Below are positions 22,327-33,624 of a stretch of 64,000 nucleotides of DNA, piece after piece. Within the stretch, counting starts at the first letter, position 1; every line of letters starts with the position of its first letter. Source of the stretch: Sipunculus nudus (lineage: Eukaryota; Annelida; Sipuncula; Golfingiida; Sipunculidae); assembly GCA_026874595.1 (NCBI GenBank), contig CM049307.1:78964643-79028642 (forward strand), given 5' to 3'. The notes beneath the pieces were generated by a model that did no database searches, had not been told where the DNA came from, and worked only from the letters and a program-made list of their open reading frames with translations. A program made the translations under genes and the position numbers.

Positions 22327-22727
22327 GTGAGTTTTATTTGATTATTTAAAATCACAGAGATATAGTTCAAGTCAGATCGCACCAAAAACAGAGTAAACCA
22401 AGATGGCTTCCAAGTAAATAAACTGGTCTGTGTATTCTGATATCAAGATATTTATTATCTAGACTTATGATATCAGATACATCAGTTAAAACATCAACCA
22501 AATGATATCCATGAGTGTATAACCCGTGTATTTTAGACTTTAATCAGATATAAGGATATTTGTAGGCTATCAGCATTTGTTATACACATCAAAAAGGAAC
22601 TTTGCGTCGATGATTCAAGCCTGTTGACAACACCTGTGACGCCTAACCCCGCCTATTTACCTCCACGACGTCATTCACGGCGTCAATCACAATACGGGTT
22701 GGCTCGTCAGAGCCTGAACAGGGGATC

Positions 22728-23640
22728 ATGAACGACTCGCTTATTCGCGCTGCAAGACTCAAAAGGGACTCCGTGGAGCCCTCACTATTAAAAGCCCATG
22801 GTGATCTTTGTGAGCAAATCAAAGCTGAGTGGATGACAAAAGTAAAGAAAATGACTTTACATGAAACCAACATATTTACCAAAAACAAATGTTTACGAGA
22901 TATCCGTAGTAAACTTTCAAAATTAAATAATGTTCCAGATGAGATTAAAAATTGCGATAGTTGGTCCATGGCAAACGGAATTGCCAATACCGTGAGTGAA
23001 CGGAAGCAGGCATTTACAAAGCCTAGAGCAAATGATGATTCTTCTGCAGCCAGTCGACGAAAGTCAAAGATACTCGCAGCTCGATAAACGAAAATCCGTA
23101 ACTAGTGTCCTGTCTACGGCTGATCAAGTATTAATCTCCGCTGCCCAGACATCATCATACCCTGTATTATCTAGATCTACAAGTGATTCCAGTACGGCGG
23201 GATCGAACCAAAATACTGCCACTGCTGCTCTGAATACTCAGAGTAAATCTAATGACAATACTTCGACTCAAGAGCAAAGATATGTTAATTGTTCTAACAG
23301 AACGGATCCGGGGGGGGGGGGCGTCCGGACCCCCCCCCCCCTTTTTTTTCAGCCGAAGCAACATTTTTTAAGGGCTTCAGACCAATTTTGCGGCCTGGAC
23401 CCCCCCCCCCCCCCTCTCTCCTTTTTCGAACCTGAAAACCTTTTTTTTTTAAGTTTATCATTGTCCTTCCGGGTTGGACCCCCTCTTTTAAAAAATTCTG
23501 GATCCGCCCCTGTCTAATAAGTTTATCTACAGCAATAAACATAGGCGACCTAGAAAGTGAATATCCTACCGTGTGGACTTGCCCCACTTGTCGTGTTCTG
23601 CCAGAAACGGTAAACGCAATAAACATTAAACTTAAAAAGC
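22728..23640 (+). pseudogene. interrupted ORF of unknown family downstream of NRF1 promoter
   Basis: An ATG frame of 119 codons starts at 22728 (MNDSLIRAARLKRDSVEPSL), just after a possible AACAG acceptor. It is Lys/Arg-rich and helical and stops at 23087. Coding-like text continues in another frame from about 23000 (Ser/Thr-rich, SVLSTADQVLISAAQ). It is then split by the miniature element at 23298-23512, and afterwards shows VWTCPTCRVLPETVNAINIK, a CxxC-type piece. The pattern suggests a decayed gene or retroelement ORF1 with at least one frameshift plus an insertion. No family is assigned. Confidence 0.4.
23298..23512. mobile_element. 215-bp hAT-like miniature element with TCTAA duplication
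   Basis: The ends are CAGAACGGATCCGG and CTGGATCCGCCCCTG, with TCTAA directly repeated outside (23293-23297 and 23513-23517). It contains poly-G, poly-C and poly-T tracts. It interrupts a coding-like region. Confidence 0.75.
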
Positions 23641-23989
23641 TCCTGGTATTGCATTAACATCTACATTAAGGTATTATCATATAAAACTCGTGAATGTGAC
23701 AAAGGAAAACTCCCAGCCGGTGCCCATCACCATGAATCATCAAACTCCTGTCAATCGTATATCACCATTGATCGTACACTCGTACCCGGTTGGAGATGGA
23801 ATTATATGGGAGAGAGAGAAGAGTGCAGGAGGAGGAGGAGGGTGAGAGAGACCAGAGAGGAGGAGGTGAGAAATATTTTTTTGAAGGGAAGGAGGAAGAG
23901 GGAATGGCCGAAGATAAAAGCGTGTATGAAAAAAAAAATGAAACGAATGAACCTGACGGAAGAAGAGAAATATATCATTTTGAGGGGGG

Positions 23990-26388
23990 GGGGGGGCATT
24001 AATAGTAGAGGGGTTGGAGAGGGGGGAAACGTTGTAAATAGTTTAATTCTGATTGGTTGGTTGATTTATTGAATTGTTCAAATGATTCTTTATATTTCAG
24101 TTCTCATGTAAATACATCTACTTCATTTTAACTGTGTATGGTTTTTAAGTTACAGGACGAGGAAAGATTTGATTTTAAAATGTTTAAATTATAGAACACT
24201 GATAAAATTGTGTTGGAATTTAATTTTCATTGACTTGGTTTTCAGGGGACGTCTTCTTTCACTGATTTTCTTGGGTTTTTTTTTAGATGTTTGGCTGGAC
24301 CAACATCTCAGAGATTTTTATTTAGAAAAAGAAGAGGAGGAGAGAGAGCAGGAGTTACACAATCGTTTTGGTTTCAATTCATTCACACAAAATCATTTAC
24401 GTAGTTTTGATTTACATCATCACCATGTTTTTTTTCAGTGCGGGGGAATGGGGCAGGAAATTCGTTTTCGGTTTCCAGGTACCAGGTTTTGTTTCAGATT
24501 CTTTGGGCATTGCATAATCATAGAGAGGTTTTGTTTACTGAGGTGGATCGGGTGGGAAGGAGGGGGAGGTTTATTTCAGATTTTGATGATTTGTACGAGG
24601 GAGAGGGCTGGTCCCGGTGATTTGTTTCAGTTGTTTAATTTACATATCAAAGAAATTATTTTTGTATGAAAGTAATATATTTGCGTATATTCTAAAATAA
24701 AGTAATATATTTGTGAATGTAAACTTGTAAATAAATGTATATACTGTGAATACTCAATGTAAATATATAAGTACATTATGTAAATATGTTCTTGTTCGGT
24801 GTAATGTTTTCATGTTCCATTTATATATTTAAATTTATTACAAGTTTTTCTGATTGTTATTTAGTTTGTTTTAAATTATTAATGTTTGCATGTTCTATTG
24901 TATAAATTTAAACCAGTTTTTCTTATTGTTGTTTACATTTTTACACTTTACTCTGTCTTTATTTATGGCTTTGAAAGTAAATGGAGTGTAGATGAAGACA
25001 ACACGTTAACAGTATAAAAACGCAGAATGTATGCATGAAAGAAACAAATGTGAAAGAAAAAGTGTGTGTCCAACAGAAGAAAAAAAAGACCCCCTCCCCC
25101 CCCCCCCCCCCAAAAAAAAAAGTAAACAAAAAAAGATGACCTCCCCCCCCCTCAAAAAAAAGTAACAAAACCGTCTCCGTCGACCCTGACTTGACGAACT
25201 GACTGTCACTTCTAAAGCCTTAAAAAAGTCGTATTACCCCCCCCCCCCAAAAAGAAAAAAATAAATAAATAAATAAAGGTCCAGTGACGTCACATGTCGG
25301 CCCAGTTGGACTCGGAACACGCAGCGCCTCCTGGTGGCCGTTTTTCCCACTGTGAGATAATTCTAACAGATTTGTGAGAAAGACGATTATACCCTTGTGA
25401 GATAATTCCTACAAATTTGTGACATAAACCCTTATAACCTTGTGAGATAATTCTTACACATTTGTGAAATAAAGAAATATGTACTACTAACAGGCTGCCA
25501 ATAGAAAGCTCCTGCTGAAGCTGCTTGCTTGAAAGAGAAAGGGATCACAAGAAACTGGATTGTCAGACGAGGTTCAGTTTCCTCTGACGGATGTGAACCA
25601 GGTTGAGGAGCTGGATATTTCACTGAAGGACAAGGCGATTAAAAGTAGAGTGGTGAGAAGAATATAACAACAGTATAACATAACATTATCACACTAACCA
25701 ACTAGCTTCCTGCTAGTTTAAAGTACAATATGTATATGGATAGCTTTCTTATCACAAAAAGTGAAAAATTAACACAACATATTTGAGCCATTTACAATAT
25801 GGGTCGGTTTTTACAATATTGGTCATAACAAAAGCACTTCTTTCTTATCATGAAAGCCGATGTTGGGTGTGGATGGAGGGATGTCAGCCCCCTTTGCAGG
25901 GAACCTGCTTTTCTTAACCTGGAGTGTAATATTATATGTGGCTCAGTAAATTTGACCCCTATAACAGAACCTAAGGACCTTTTCTCTCAGCTCAGGATGT
26001 GATAATGGGAGTGGACGTGCCTATTCAATACATTCAGTCAGAGGGAAACCAAAATTCATGCCTGGCTGATTTACCTGTCAGGCAAAACAAAATGAGAAAT
26101 CTCTTGGTCTCTGCCAGGTCAACACTGAAGCAGACAACTGACCTCACTTATAAATCTTTCAATGCAGGAAGACTTGAAGAAATCTAATAATGGGTTACTC
26201 ATGTGGAGGATCATTTTATCCACATTGCAGTCTATTGGCTTGGTTCCCCAACCTCCACAGAAAAAGAGTGTAAATCCGAGCGTCTTGTACATGTTCTATT
26301 AATTCTGGTCTATCTGCATCTCTTCCTCTCAGCAAACTAAAACATTCATTTACTGGTCGAATTAGAAGAGAGCAGAGGAGAGGAAAAA
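23990..26388 (+). repeat. right arm of the 2.3-kb inverted repeat pair
   Basis: Inverse copy of 5544-7815. The outer end (26388) directly abuts copy 2 of the direct duplication. It keeps the two-exon ORF, the poly-G/C tracts (inverted as poly-C) and the short tandem block. Confidence 0.88.
24287..24620 (+). CDS. conserved two-exon ORF in right arm, unknown function
   Basis: Exon blocks 24287-24403 (117 bp, TTTTAG acceptor) and 24439-24620 (182 bp, TTTTTCAG acceptor) join in frame. The product contains DVWLDQHLRDFYLEKEEEE and RYQVLFQILWALHNHREV, ending FDDLYEGEGWSR. The left-arm copy keeps every splice site and reading frame, with amino-acid changes and one codon indel. The intron between the two blocks would be only 35 bp, so the region may instead be read as one exon in another frame. 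A Glu/Arg-rich stretch at 23790-24002 lies upstream and might be coding. Not recognised. Confidence 0.4.
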
Positions 26389-26493
26389 CCCGGGGGACAT
26401 GTTCCGTCCCCGAGACCCAATGGTCCCACCCAGCGTCCGTTATGCGGAACACGGTGATAAACCGGGGAACGCGCCCTAGACCGCACAGTTTTT

Positions 26494-27012
26494 TAGCTCA
26501 GCTGATTGAAAGTCATCTGAGATATAGCGATCACTCTTTGTCCGTCGTCCGTCTGTCCGTCCATTAACCAGGCACAAATCGTAACCGCTGGACCTAAACC
26601 TTGTAACTTGGCATTCTGAGAGGTCCATGATAATCTCCTTGGAAACCAGAAATTAGGTCTCTGTTACCCATATCCTTCGAGCTATGGGGCCCCAAAGTAC
26701 CCCCCAGAAAAGTCAAAAATTTCATTCAAAAACATCAATATCTCATTAACTACATCACTGATGGTCATGATTTTTGGCATACATATTGATCATGAGATGT
26801 TCCATCAGTTCCTGCAGACTGGTGGCGCCACCTGTATTTTTCGATTTTTTACGAATTTTTTTCTTTAAAAGATGCTGTCATCTGTTAACAGGGCACAAAT
26901 GGTAGTGACTGAACCTAGAATCTATTTTGTTGACATGACGGGAGGCCCATGGAAAGTCTCCTTGGAACCCAGAAATTAGGTCTCTGTTACCCATATCCTT
27001 CAAGCTAGTAAT
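26494..27012 (+). mobile_element. hairpin-satellite element, copy in duplication 2
   Basis: Same A-B-A layout as at 20777-21296. The hairpin has two changes in its stem (CTGATT, GAGATA). Confidence 0.8.
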
Positions 27013-27913
27013 GTCATTTTTTAATTGAAGAAACAACAATAGACACTGATCATTTTATTAATCATGTTGGATGCCGTTAATGAAAGGCTTAGACGACTAG
27101 ACGCTGATGCGGCTGAGTGACGGTACCTCTGCATGCATGGTTTCTGGCAAAAGTACTGTGTGATGTTCGGAACAAACAGACAACTGCACAATGTAAACAA
27201 GGCAACTCAATCATATAACTGTATCCCGTTAATGGCGGACCAACCATTAATAGCTTAACCCTGCGACAGAGTTAACCTAGTGAGACATCGGGCATGGTGA
27301 TCAGAAACGGTCAGCTGAGCACAATTTGAACGGGCACCCAGTTTAACTGTGGCCTCGTTTGATATGGAGATGCACTGGTCCCAGCTGGAGTGGAAACGGG
27401 GTTTCTTCTGAACAAACGATATACCGATCTCTAGAGCCGGCACTTGCTCTAATAATCTAGTAATGCATGACTTCATTTGATGGACCCAGGTTGAATTATC
27501 CCGAATAAATCTATCGAGATTTATCTAAATATTTTCTCCCACGATTCAGATAAGGCAAACGATATTTTAGTTGTTGTGTCATTGAGCCAAGACTATTTTT
27601 TTATTGAATGAGTCTTAAGGATATTAAATTCCATCGATTGTTTACCGAACAATCTTTGGCTTATTTTCAGATCTGTTCACAAATGAGTTCTGATAAAATG
27701 CATAAAAAGGAACGATTAATCCACGAAAGTTTTAATCCAATGAATAGTGTTTAAGGCCAAAACCACGAAAGGTAAAACCGGAATCCAAAGTATATTTAAT
27801 AAGACTGCCAAATCTTTATACTGATAGTAATAGTTATAGTAAAAACTGCAGCACTTAATTGTTATTAGTTAAAAGTTATTATTTTTATATTATTTTATTA
27901 TTTTTATACCCTC

Positions 27914-28054
27914 TGCGCATGCGCTACTGTGATGACTGCTTTTTATTTCTCCTCTGCATTTTGCCGATGTTTTAGTTGATTAAACCTAAAACAGCCCAGG
28001 TTTTACGCCATACATGGACTTTACAATATCGGGACAATATACACTTATTACCGG
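27914..28054 (+). promoter_or_regulatory. NRF1-type promoter and first exon, copy 2
   Basis: TGCGCATGCGC at 27914-27924 and donor ACCGG|GTGAGT at 28050-28060, as in copy 1, but the downstream coding exon is absent. Transcription from here would run into the Harbinger element at 28509. Confidence 0.45.
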
Positions 28055-28285
28055 GTGAGTTTTATTTGATTATTTAAAATCACAGAGATATAGTTCAAGT
28101 CAGATCGCACCAAAAACAGAGTAAACCAAGATGGCTTCCAAGTAAATAAACTGGTCTGTGTATTCTGATATCAAGATATTTATTATCTAGACTTATGATA
28201 TCAGATACATCAGTTAAAACATCAACCAAATGATATCCATGAGTGTATAACCCGTGTATTTTAGACTTTAATCAGATATAAGGAT

Positions 28286-28505
28286 GGGATTAGGTTTGCG
28301 GTTACACATAGGGACACTTCACGAGCGGTCGTAATCAGTCGGTGGAAGTTGTGGGGTTCGGTCTAACTGCTTTTTACACGAGCATACGACTAGTCGTAAG
28401 ATTACTATCCAGCAATCGTTGAATAAGACGATATGTCGTGCGATAACTACAGAGTGGTCGTACGATAACTACCGACTTGTCGTGGCTACGAACGAGTCCT
28501 CGGCC
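28286..28505. other. flank with repeated CGTACGA/TCGTA words
   Basis: The segment has many short inverted words (TCGTACG, AGTCGTA). Related words recur beyond the Harbinger element (29530-29610). It may be an older miniature element into which Harbinger inserted. Its termini are not clear. Confidence 0.35.
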
Positions 28506-28508
28506 TAA

Positions 28509-29516
28509 AGCCGGGGTTACACTACACGACAATCGCGGGTCGCACGGTCCAACCGATTATCGTAGCTGGACGCGCGACAAAGTTCGGCGACAAAACCCTG
28601 TTTACACTACACGACTTTGCTGCTTACCGCGACAAAGTTCTGCGACAAAATCCTGTTTACGCTTAACGACCTTGCTCGACCTTCCCCGTTTTGGAAATGG
28701 CGCCAGTTGTAAGCAGACAGCAGAAAAAAACAAAAGAAAAAAAGCTGGTTATTCTGGCAGGTGCGTATTTAATTTGCTCAAGGAGGAGGGAGAGGACCGT
28801 TTGGACTCGGTCCTGGCTTCAGAAGAGAGAAACGCATGGAGCATTCGATATCCTGATGAGCGAATTGAGAGAGGATGATGGAGGTGGATTTCTAAACTTC
28901 ATGAGAATGTCCCCCGGAATCTTTGATGACTTGATGGAGAAGGTGGCACCACTCATTTCTAAACAAGACACCAAGATGCGAGCTCCCATTCCTCCAGGAG
29001 TCAAGTTGGCGATAACGCTAAGATTCTTAGCAACGGGTAAGATGATAGGCCTACCAATTACAATTTATTAGCATCATATTTGTACATATCTTATAACTTC
29101 AAAATATGAAAAAATCAAATAAAATTATAATATATATATACATTTCTATATTCTATTAATTTTTTTATATACAAATATATATATATATATCTTTATTAAT
29201 ATACAATATATATATTTCACACAACCCTCTGGCTCTGCCATTTTGATTGAAACCAGTGCCACATGACCTGAAAGCCTTTGTCCTATTGGATGAACGACAT
29301 GACCCGCCCTTGCGATTGTCGTAATACTGTTTACACTACACGACCCAACGATAATCGTAAGGAAAAAGTTTGACATGTCAAACTTTTTTTGTCGGCCGAT
29401 AATCTGTTGCGACACGCGATTATCGCTGAAAAATGCTGTTTACACTACACGACAATCGCAGAGAAATGCTGAAAATTGTGAGCGACCTGCGATTGTCGTG
29501 TAGTGTAACCCCGGCT
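28509..29516 (+). mobile_element. internally deleted PIF/Harbinger element
   Basis: Perfect 28-bp terminal inverted repeats begin AGCCGGGGTTACACTACACG (28509-28536 and 29489-29516). TAA is repeated outside both (28506-28508 and 29517-29519), the 3-bp duplication typical of Harbinger. Subterminal copies of GTTTACACTACACGAC lie near both ends. Only the first transposase exon remains, and no DDE core or Myb/SANT partner gene is present. Confidence 0.92.
28697..29036 (+). CDS. Harbinger transposase, first exon only
   Basis: Frame from ATG 28697 to the donor AACGG|GTAAGA (exon end 29036), 113 codons. It contains ELREDDGGGFLNFMRMSPGI, LISKQDT, and PPGVKLAITLRFLATG. This is the N-terminal helical region of HARBI1-like transposases ('F..Y.RM....FD.LL..V.P.I...DT..R..I....RLA.TLRFLATG'). 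The family normally continues with the DDE catalytic exons, which are missing before the right terminus at 29516. The product would be catalytically dead. The start is set by the first ATG before the conserved region. Confidence 0.8.
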
Positions 29517-29519
29517 TAA

Positions 29520-30128
29520 CTGTGCAAGCGGTCGCGCGACCACATGGGACAACTTACGAGTACTTAACATGAGGTGCGATTGCACGTACGACTGGTCGTA
29601 ATAGGAATTATGTTGCGAATATATATATATATATATATATCGGAACCAGGGTTTTTTTTAGGGTGCACCCCTTTTTATTTTTGGAACCAGGTGGTGTATC
29701 GGACCCTAAAATAGTTGCAGTTCTGTAATCTACACTGGTTATATTTTGTATACAACTGAAATATTATTATAACATCGTACAAATAGCGTATACTGCTCAA
29801 ATTAGATCGAAATTCGTTAAAAATCCTCATAGATATTTCGAAATTCAGAAGTAGCTAGTTTCTAGCAATTTCAGGTGTAGAATCCCTTAAATATGGAGCA
29901 ATATTATGGAACTATGAAAAATGTTCTTTTTTTTCAAAATTTCCACTATTTTGAGAGGATATACCCCTCCCATCCACTCAGTCATGCGCATGAAAGTTCA
30001 GTTCACCATTTATTGATGTTCTGCTATGGATCATACAAATTTAAATTTACCTGGCCCTTTGTATGTATGTCTCTATGTGCCAGCACGTGTTCACGACTTT
30101 ACTATATCGGTTGATTTTGAATTAATTA
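29520..30128. other. no gene seen; short TA run and AT-rich sequence
   Basis: Contains a TA run at about 29619-29640 and a short GGAACCAGG..TGGAACCAGG pair near 29642-29692. Nothing coding was supported. Confidence 0.5.
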
Positions 30129-30219
30129 TTGATCAGTATTGGATTATCGGCCATTTCTTTATTACGTTATCGGTTGGTATTACATTATGAGATGACCATT
30201 ACATTATCCGTTGTAACAG

Positions 30220-30333
30220 GGACACTGGCTAGACATGCTACCCTCTATGAAGGAGACGGTCCAGGTATGGTTTCGTTCAGGAAAATAGACTTCCCGGAAT
30301 TCTTTGAGAGGAGGCACTGCAAGTACCTGTGTG
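30220..30333 (+). CDS. candidate phase 1-1 exon, Cys-containing, unknown
   Basis: After the acceptor TTGTAACAG and before the strong donor TGTG|GTAAGG, the frame reads TLARHATLYEGDGPGMVSFR, then FPEFFERRHCKYLC. The frame stays open past the donor with more cysteines (FECINNHRACTL) to 30455. The symmetric phase and cysteines would suit an extracellular module. No family recognised and no partner exon found. Confidence 0.3.
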
Positions 30334-30455
30334 GTAAGGAATTTGAATGTATTAATAACCATCGGGCCTGCACTCTATCCTCTGGGACGGACGGTCCATG
30401 TAACGGAGTTACATTTGAGAACCGAATGTTTTTTTTATTTCTTAAGCTTAATTAG

Positions 30456-31079
30456 TAACCCACAGTATACCCTAAGACGCCGCGCTATTTAGGGCAACGG
30501 ACACTTTTTGTCCCTCAAAAAGTAAAATTCAGCCCCCACCCCCCCGTAACATAAAGCTTAAGGCCGGCTTGGCCAGTGTCTGTAGAAATACGTTATTGTG
30601 CTTTTGCCGTCTTGTCACTCTCAGTCAATTAATGTTTGAAAATGTCGTGAATTCTGCAAATATAGACGTTAAGAGCCCAAATAACTTTCATCAAACAGAG
30701 TCCTGAATAAAAATATTGAAAAAAAGGTTATAAAATGTATTCATATACAAGGAGGACAATGAACCATGGGATACTGGAAAAATTCATGTTTCATGGATGT
30801 CTGTGTTTTGCACCTGGGTACAGCAGATAACAAGACCGCGGGGTAAATGATCGTCAACTATATAGAGAGATTCCATTATTTGGCAACAGAATCAGACTTT
30901 GGCTTCTAGGTCCAAAGGCAAAAGGACCAAGGAACAAGTGACCCAGGGGTCATGACGCTCAGCTGACCAGGAAGACATTGAAAAAAGTAATTTTATCATC
31001 TGAATGTCAAATTTGAATGAAATACTTTTTCCAAACTTGACCTTTTGTATAAAATCATCCAATATTCATTGGGGTACTA
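30456..31079. other. unassigned sequence before the satellite array
   Basis: No coding sequence seen. From about 30880 it becomes satellite-like (tagGTCCAAAGG, GGTCATGACG) and grades into the array. Confidence 0.5.
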
Positions 31080-33624
31080 TGGAGCTCTGTAGCATGAAGG
31101 ATATGGGTAACAGACACCTATTTTCAAGGTTTACAAGATGACTTTTCAGGGGTCTCCCAGCATGTCAAAAAATAAAATTCTAGGTCCAGTTATTATGATT
31201 TGTGCCCTGTTAACAAATCAAAATGTTTATTCTGGGGGGTATTTCAAAGCCGCGTAGGATGAAGGATATGGGTAACAGAGATGTAATTTCAGGTGCACAA
31301 GGAGACTTTTCAGGGGCCTCCCAGCATATCAAGAAAGGAGATTCTAGGTCAAGTCATTATAATTTGTGCTCTGTTAACAGATGACCAAATCTTTATTCTG
31401 GGGAGTACTTCGGAGCCCCAGAGCATGAAGGATATGGGTAACAGGGACCTTATTTCGGGTTTCCATGTAGACCTTTTATGGGCTTCCCTGGAGGTGAGGA
31501 CAGAAGATTCTAGGTCCAGTCATTATGATTTGTGCCCTGTTAATATATGACCAAATCTTTATTTTGGGGGGTACTTCAGAGCCCCATAGCTCACAGAATA
31601 TGGGTAACAGGGACCTCATTTCGGGTTTCCATGTAGACCTTTTATGGGCTTCCCCGGAGGTGAGGACAGAAGATTCTAGGTCCAGTCATTATGATTTGTG
31701 CCCTGTTTACAGATGACCAAATGTTTAAAGATCACAAAAGTAGAGAAAAAAAATCGTAAAAAATAAAAAAAAAAATATAGGTGGCACCACCAATCTCCAG
31801 AAATTGATGAAACACTCCATGATCAATATCCATGCAAAGAATCATGGTGATTAATGCATTAGTTGTTCAGATACTTGAGCTTTTGTATTAAATTTTGCAT
31901 TATTCTGGGGGGTACTTCAGAACCCCATAGCTCAAAGAATATAGGTCACAGTGACCTAATTTCAGGTTTACAAGGAGAATTTCCATAGACCTCCCAGGAT
32001 TTCAAGTGAGAAGATTCCCGGTCTAGCGGTTACGATTTGTGCCCTGTTAACAGACAGACGCCTGGATGGCCGGACGGACGACGGACAAAAGGTGATCCCT
32101 AAAGCTCAGATGACTTTCAGTCAGCTGAGCTAAAAATTGAAAAAAATACAGGTGGCGCCACCAGAATGCAGAAACTGATGAAACATTTCATGATCAATAT
32201 CCATGCAAAGAATCATGGTGATCAATATAATAATTGTCCAGATACTTGAGCTTTTGTATCAAATTTCCCATTATTCTGGGGGGTACTTCGGAGCCCCGTA
32301 GCTCAGGGTTATGGGTAACAGAGACCTAATTTCAAGTTTTTAAGGAGACCTTTCATGGGCCTCTCAGCATGTCAAGAGAGAAGATTATAAGTCCAGTTGT
32401 CACGATTTGTGCCATGTTAACAGATGACCGCATCTTATGAGGTCTCAAAAAAAGAGAAAAAAATTCGTAAAAATAAAAAAAAAAATACAGGTGGCGCCAC
32501 CATACTGCAGAAACTGATGACACATTCCATGATCAATATCCATGCAAAGAATCATGGTGATCACTGCAATAGTTGTTTAGATACTTGAGCTTTTGTATCA
32601 AATTGTCCATTATTCTGAGGGATACTATAGCTTGAAGGATATGGGTAACAGAGACCTAATTTCAAGTTTCCACAGGCACTCTTCATGGGCCTCCTTGCAT
32701 GACAAGAATGAAGTTTCTAGGTCCAGTTGTTGCAATTTGTACCCTCTTGATAGATAACCACATCTTCAAAGGTCTCGTAAAAAAAATTCGTAAAAATTTG
32801 AAAAAAAAATAGAGGTGGCGCACCCTCTCTACAGAAACTGATGGAACAGCTCATGATCAATATGTATGCCAAAAATCATGACCATCAGTGTTGTAGTTAT
32901 TGAGATACTGCACTTTTTGTATCAAATTTTCCATTATTCTGGGGGGGTATTTTGGAGCCATACAGCCTAAAGAATATGGGTAACAGAGACCTAATTTCAG
33001 GTTTCCATGGAGAATTTTCATGGGTCTCCCTGTGTGTCAAGAATGAAGATTCTAGGTCCAGTCGTTACGATTTGTGCCATGCTAACAGATGACAGCATCC
33101 TTAAAGGTCTCAAAAATAGAGGAAGAAAACGTAAATAAATCAAACAATATAGTCGGCGCCACCAGTCTGCAGGAACTGATGGAACACCTCTTGATCAATA
33201 GTTATGCCACAAATCATGACCATCAGTGATGTAGTTATTGAGATATTGAAGTTTTTGTATGAAATTTTTGACTACTCTGGGGGGTACTTTGGGGCCCCAT
33301 AGCTTGAAGGATATGGGTAACAGAGACCTAATTTCAAGTTTCCATGGAGACTTTTCATAGGTCTCTCAGTGTATTGAGAATGAAGATTCTAGGTCCAGTC
33401 GTTACGATTTGTGCCATGGTAACAGATGACAGCATCCTTAAAGGTCTCAAAAATAGAGGAAGAAATCGTAAAAAAATCAAACAATATAGGTGGCGCCACC
33501 AGTCTGCAGGAACTGATCGAACATCTCATAATCAATATGTATGCCAAAAATCATGACCATCAGTGATGTAGTTATTGAGATATTGAAGTTTTTGTATGAA
33601 ATTTTTGACTACTCTGGGGGGGGG

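Larger units (their letters stand above)
20673..22560 (+). repeat. 1.88-kb direct duplication, copy 1
   Basis: Starts CCCGGGGGCATGTTCCG just after the transposon's TTAA and ends at ...TCAGATATAAGGAT. Copy 2 is 26389-28285, nearly identical throughout with scattered substitutions and small indels (for example TTATGGAG against TTTGATATGGAG). It carries a hairpin-satellite element, about 850 bp of unknown sequence and an NRF1-type promoter with first exon. Confidence 0.92.
26389..28285 (+). repeat. 1.88-kb direct duplication, copy 2
   Basis: Matches 20673-22560 from CCCGGGGG to AAGGAT, then diverges abruptly into the Harbinger-bearing segment. Contains a hairpin-satellite copy (hairpin 26494-26524) and the promoter block. 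Confidence 0.92.

Noticed and set aside
23790-24002. Glu/Arg-rich ORF near the right arm
   Set aside because: Purine-rich low-complexity DNA. Open in several frames on both strands, and the matching region is absent in the left arm.
5544-26388. Polinton/Maverick with long inverted repeats
   Set aside because: No DNA polymerase B, integrase, ATPase, protease or capsid genes lie between the arms. The interior is a separate TTAA-flanked transposon plus other repeats.
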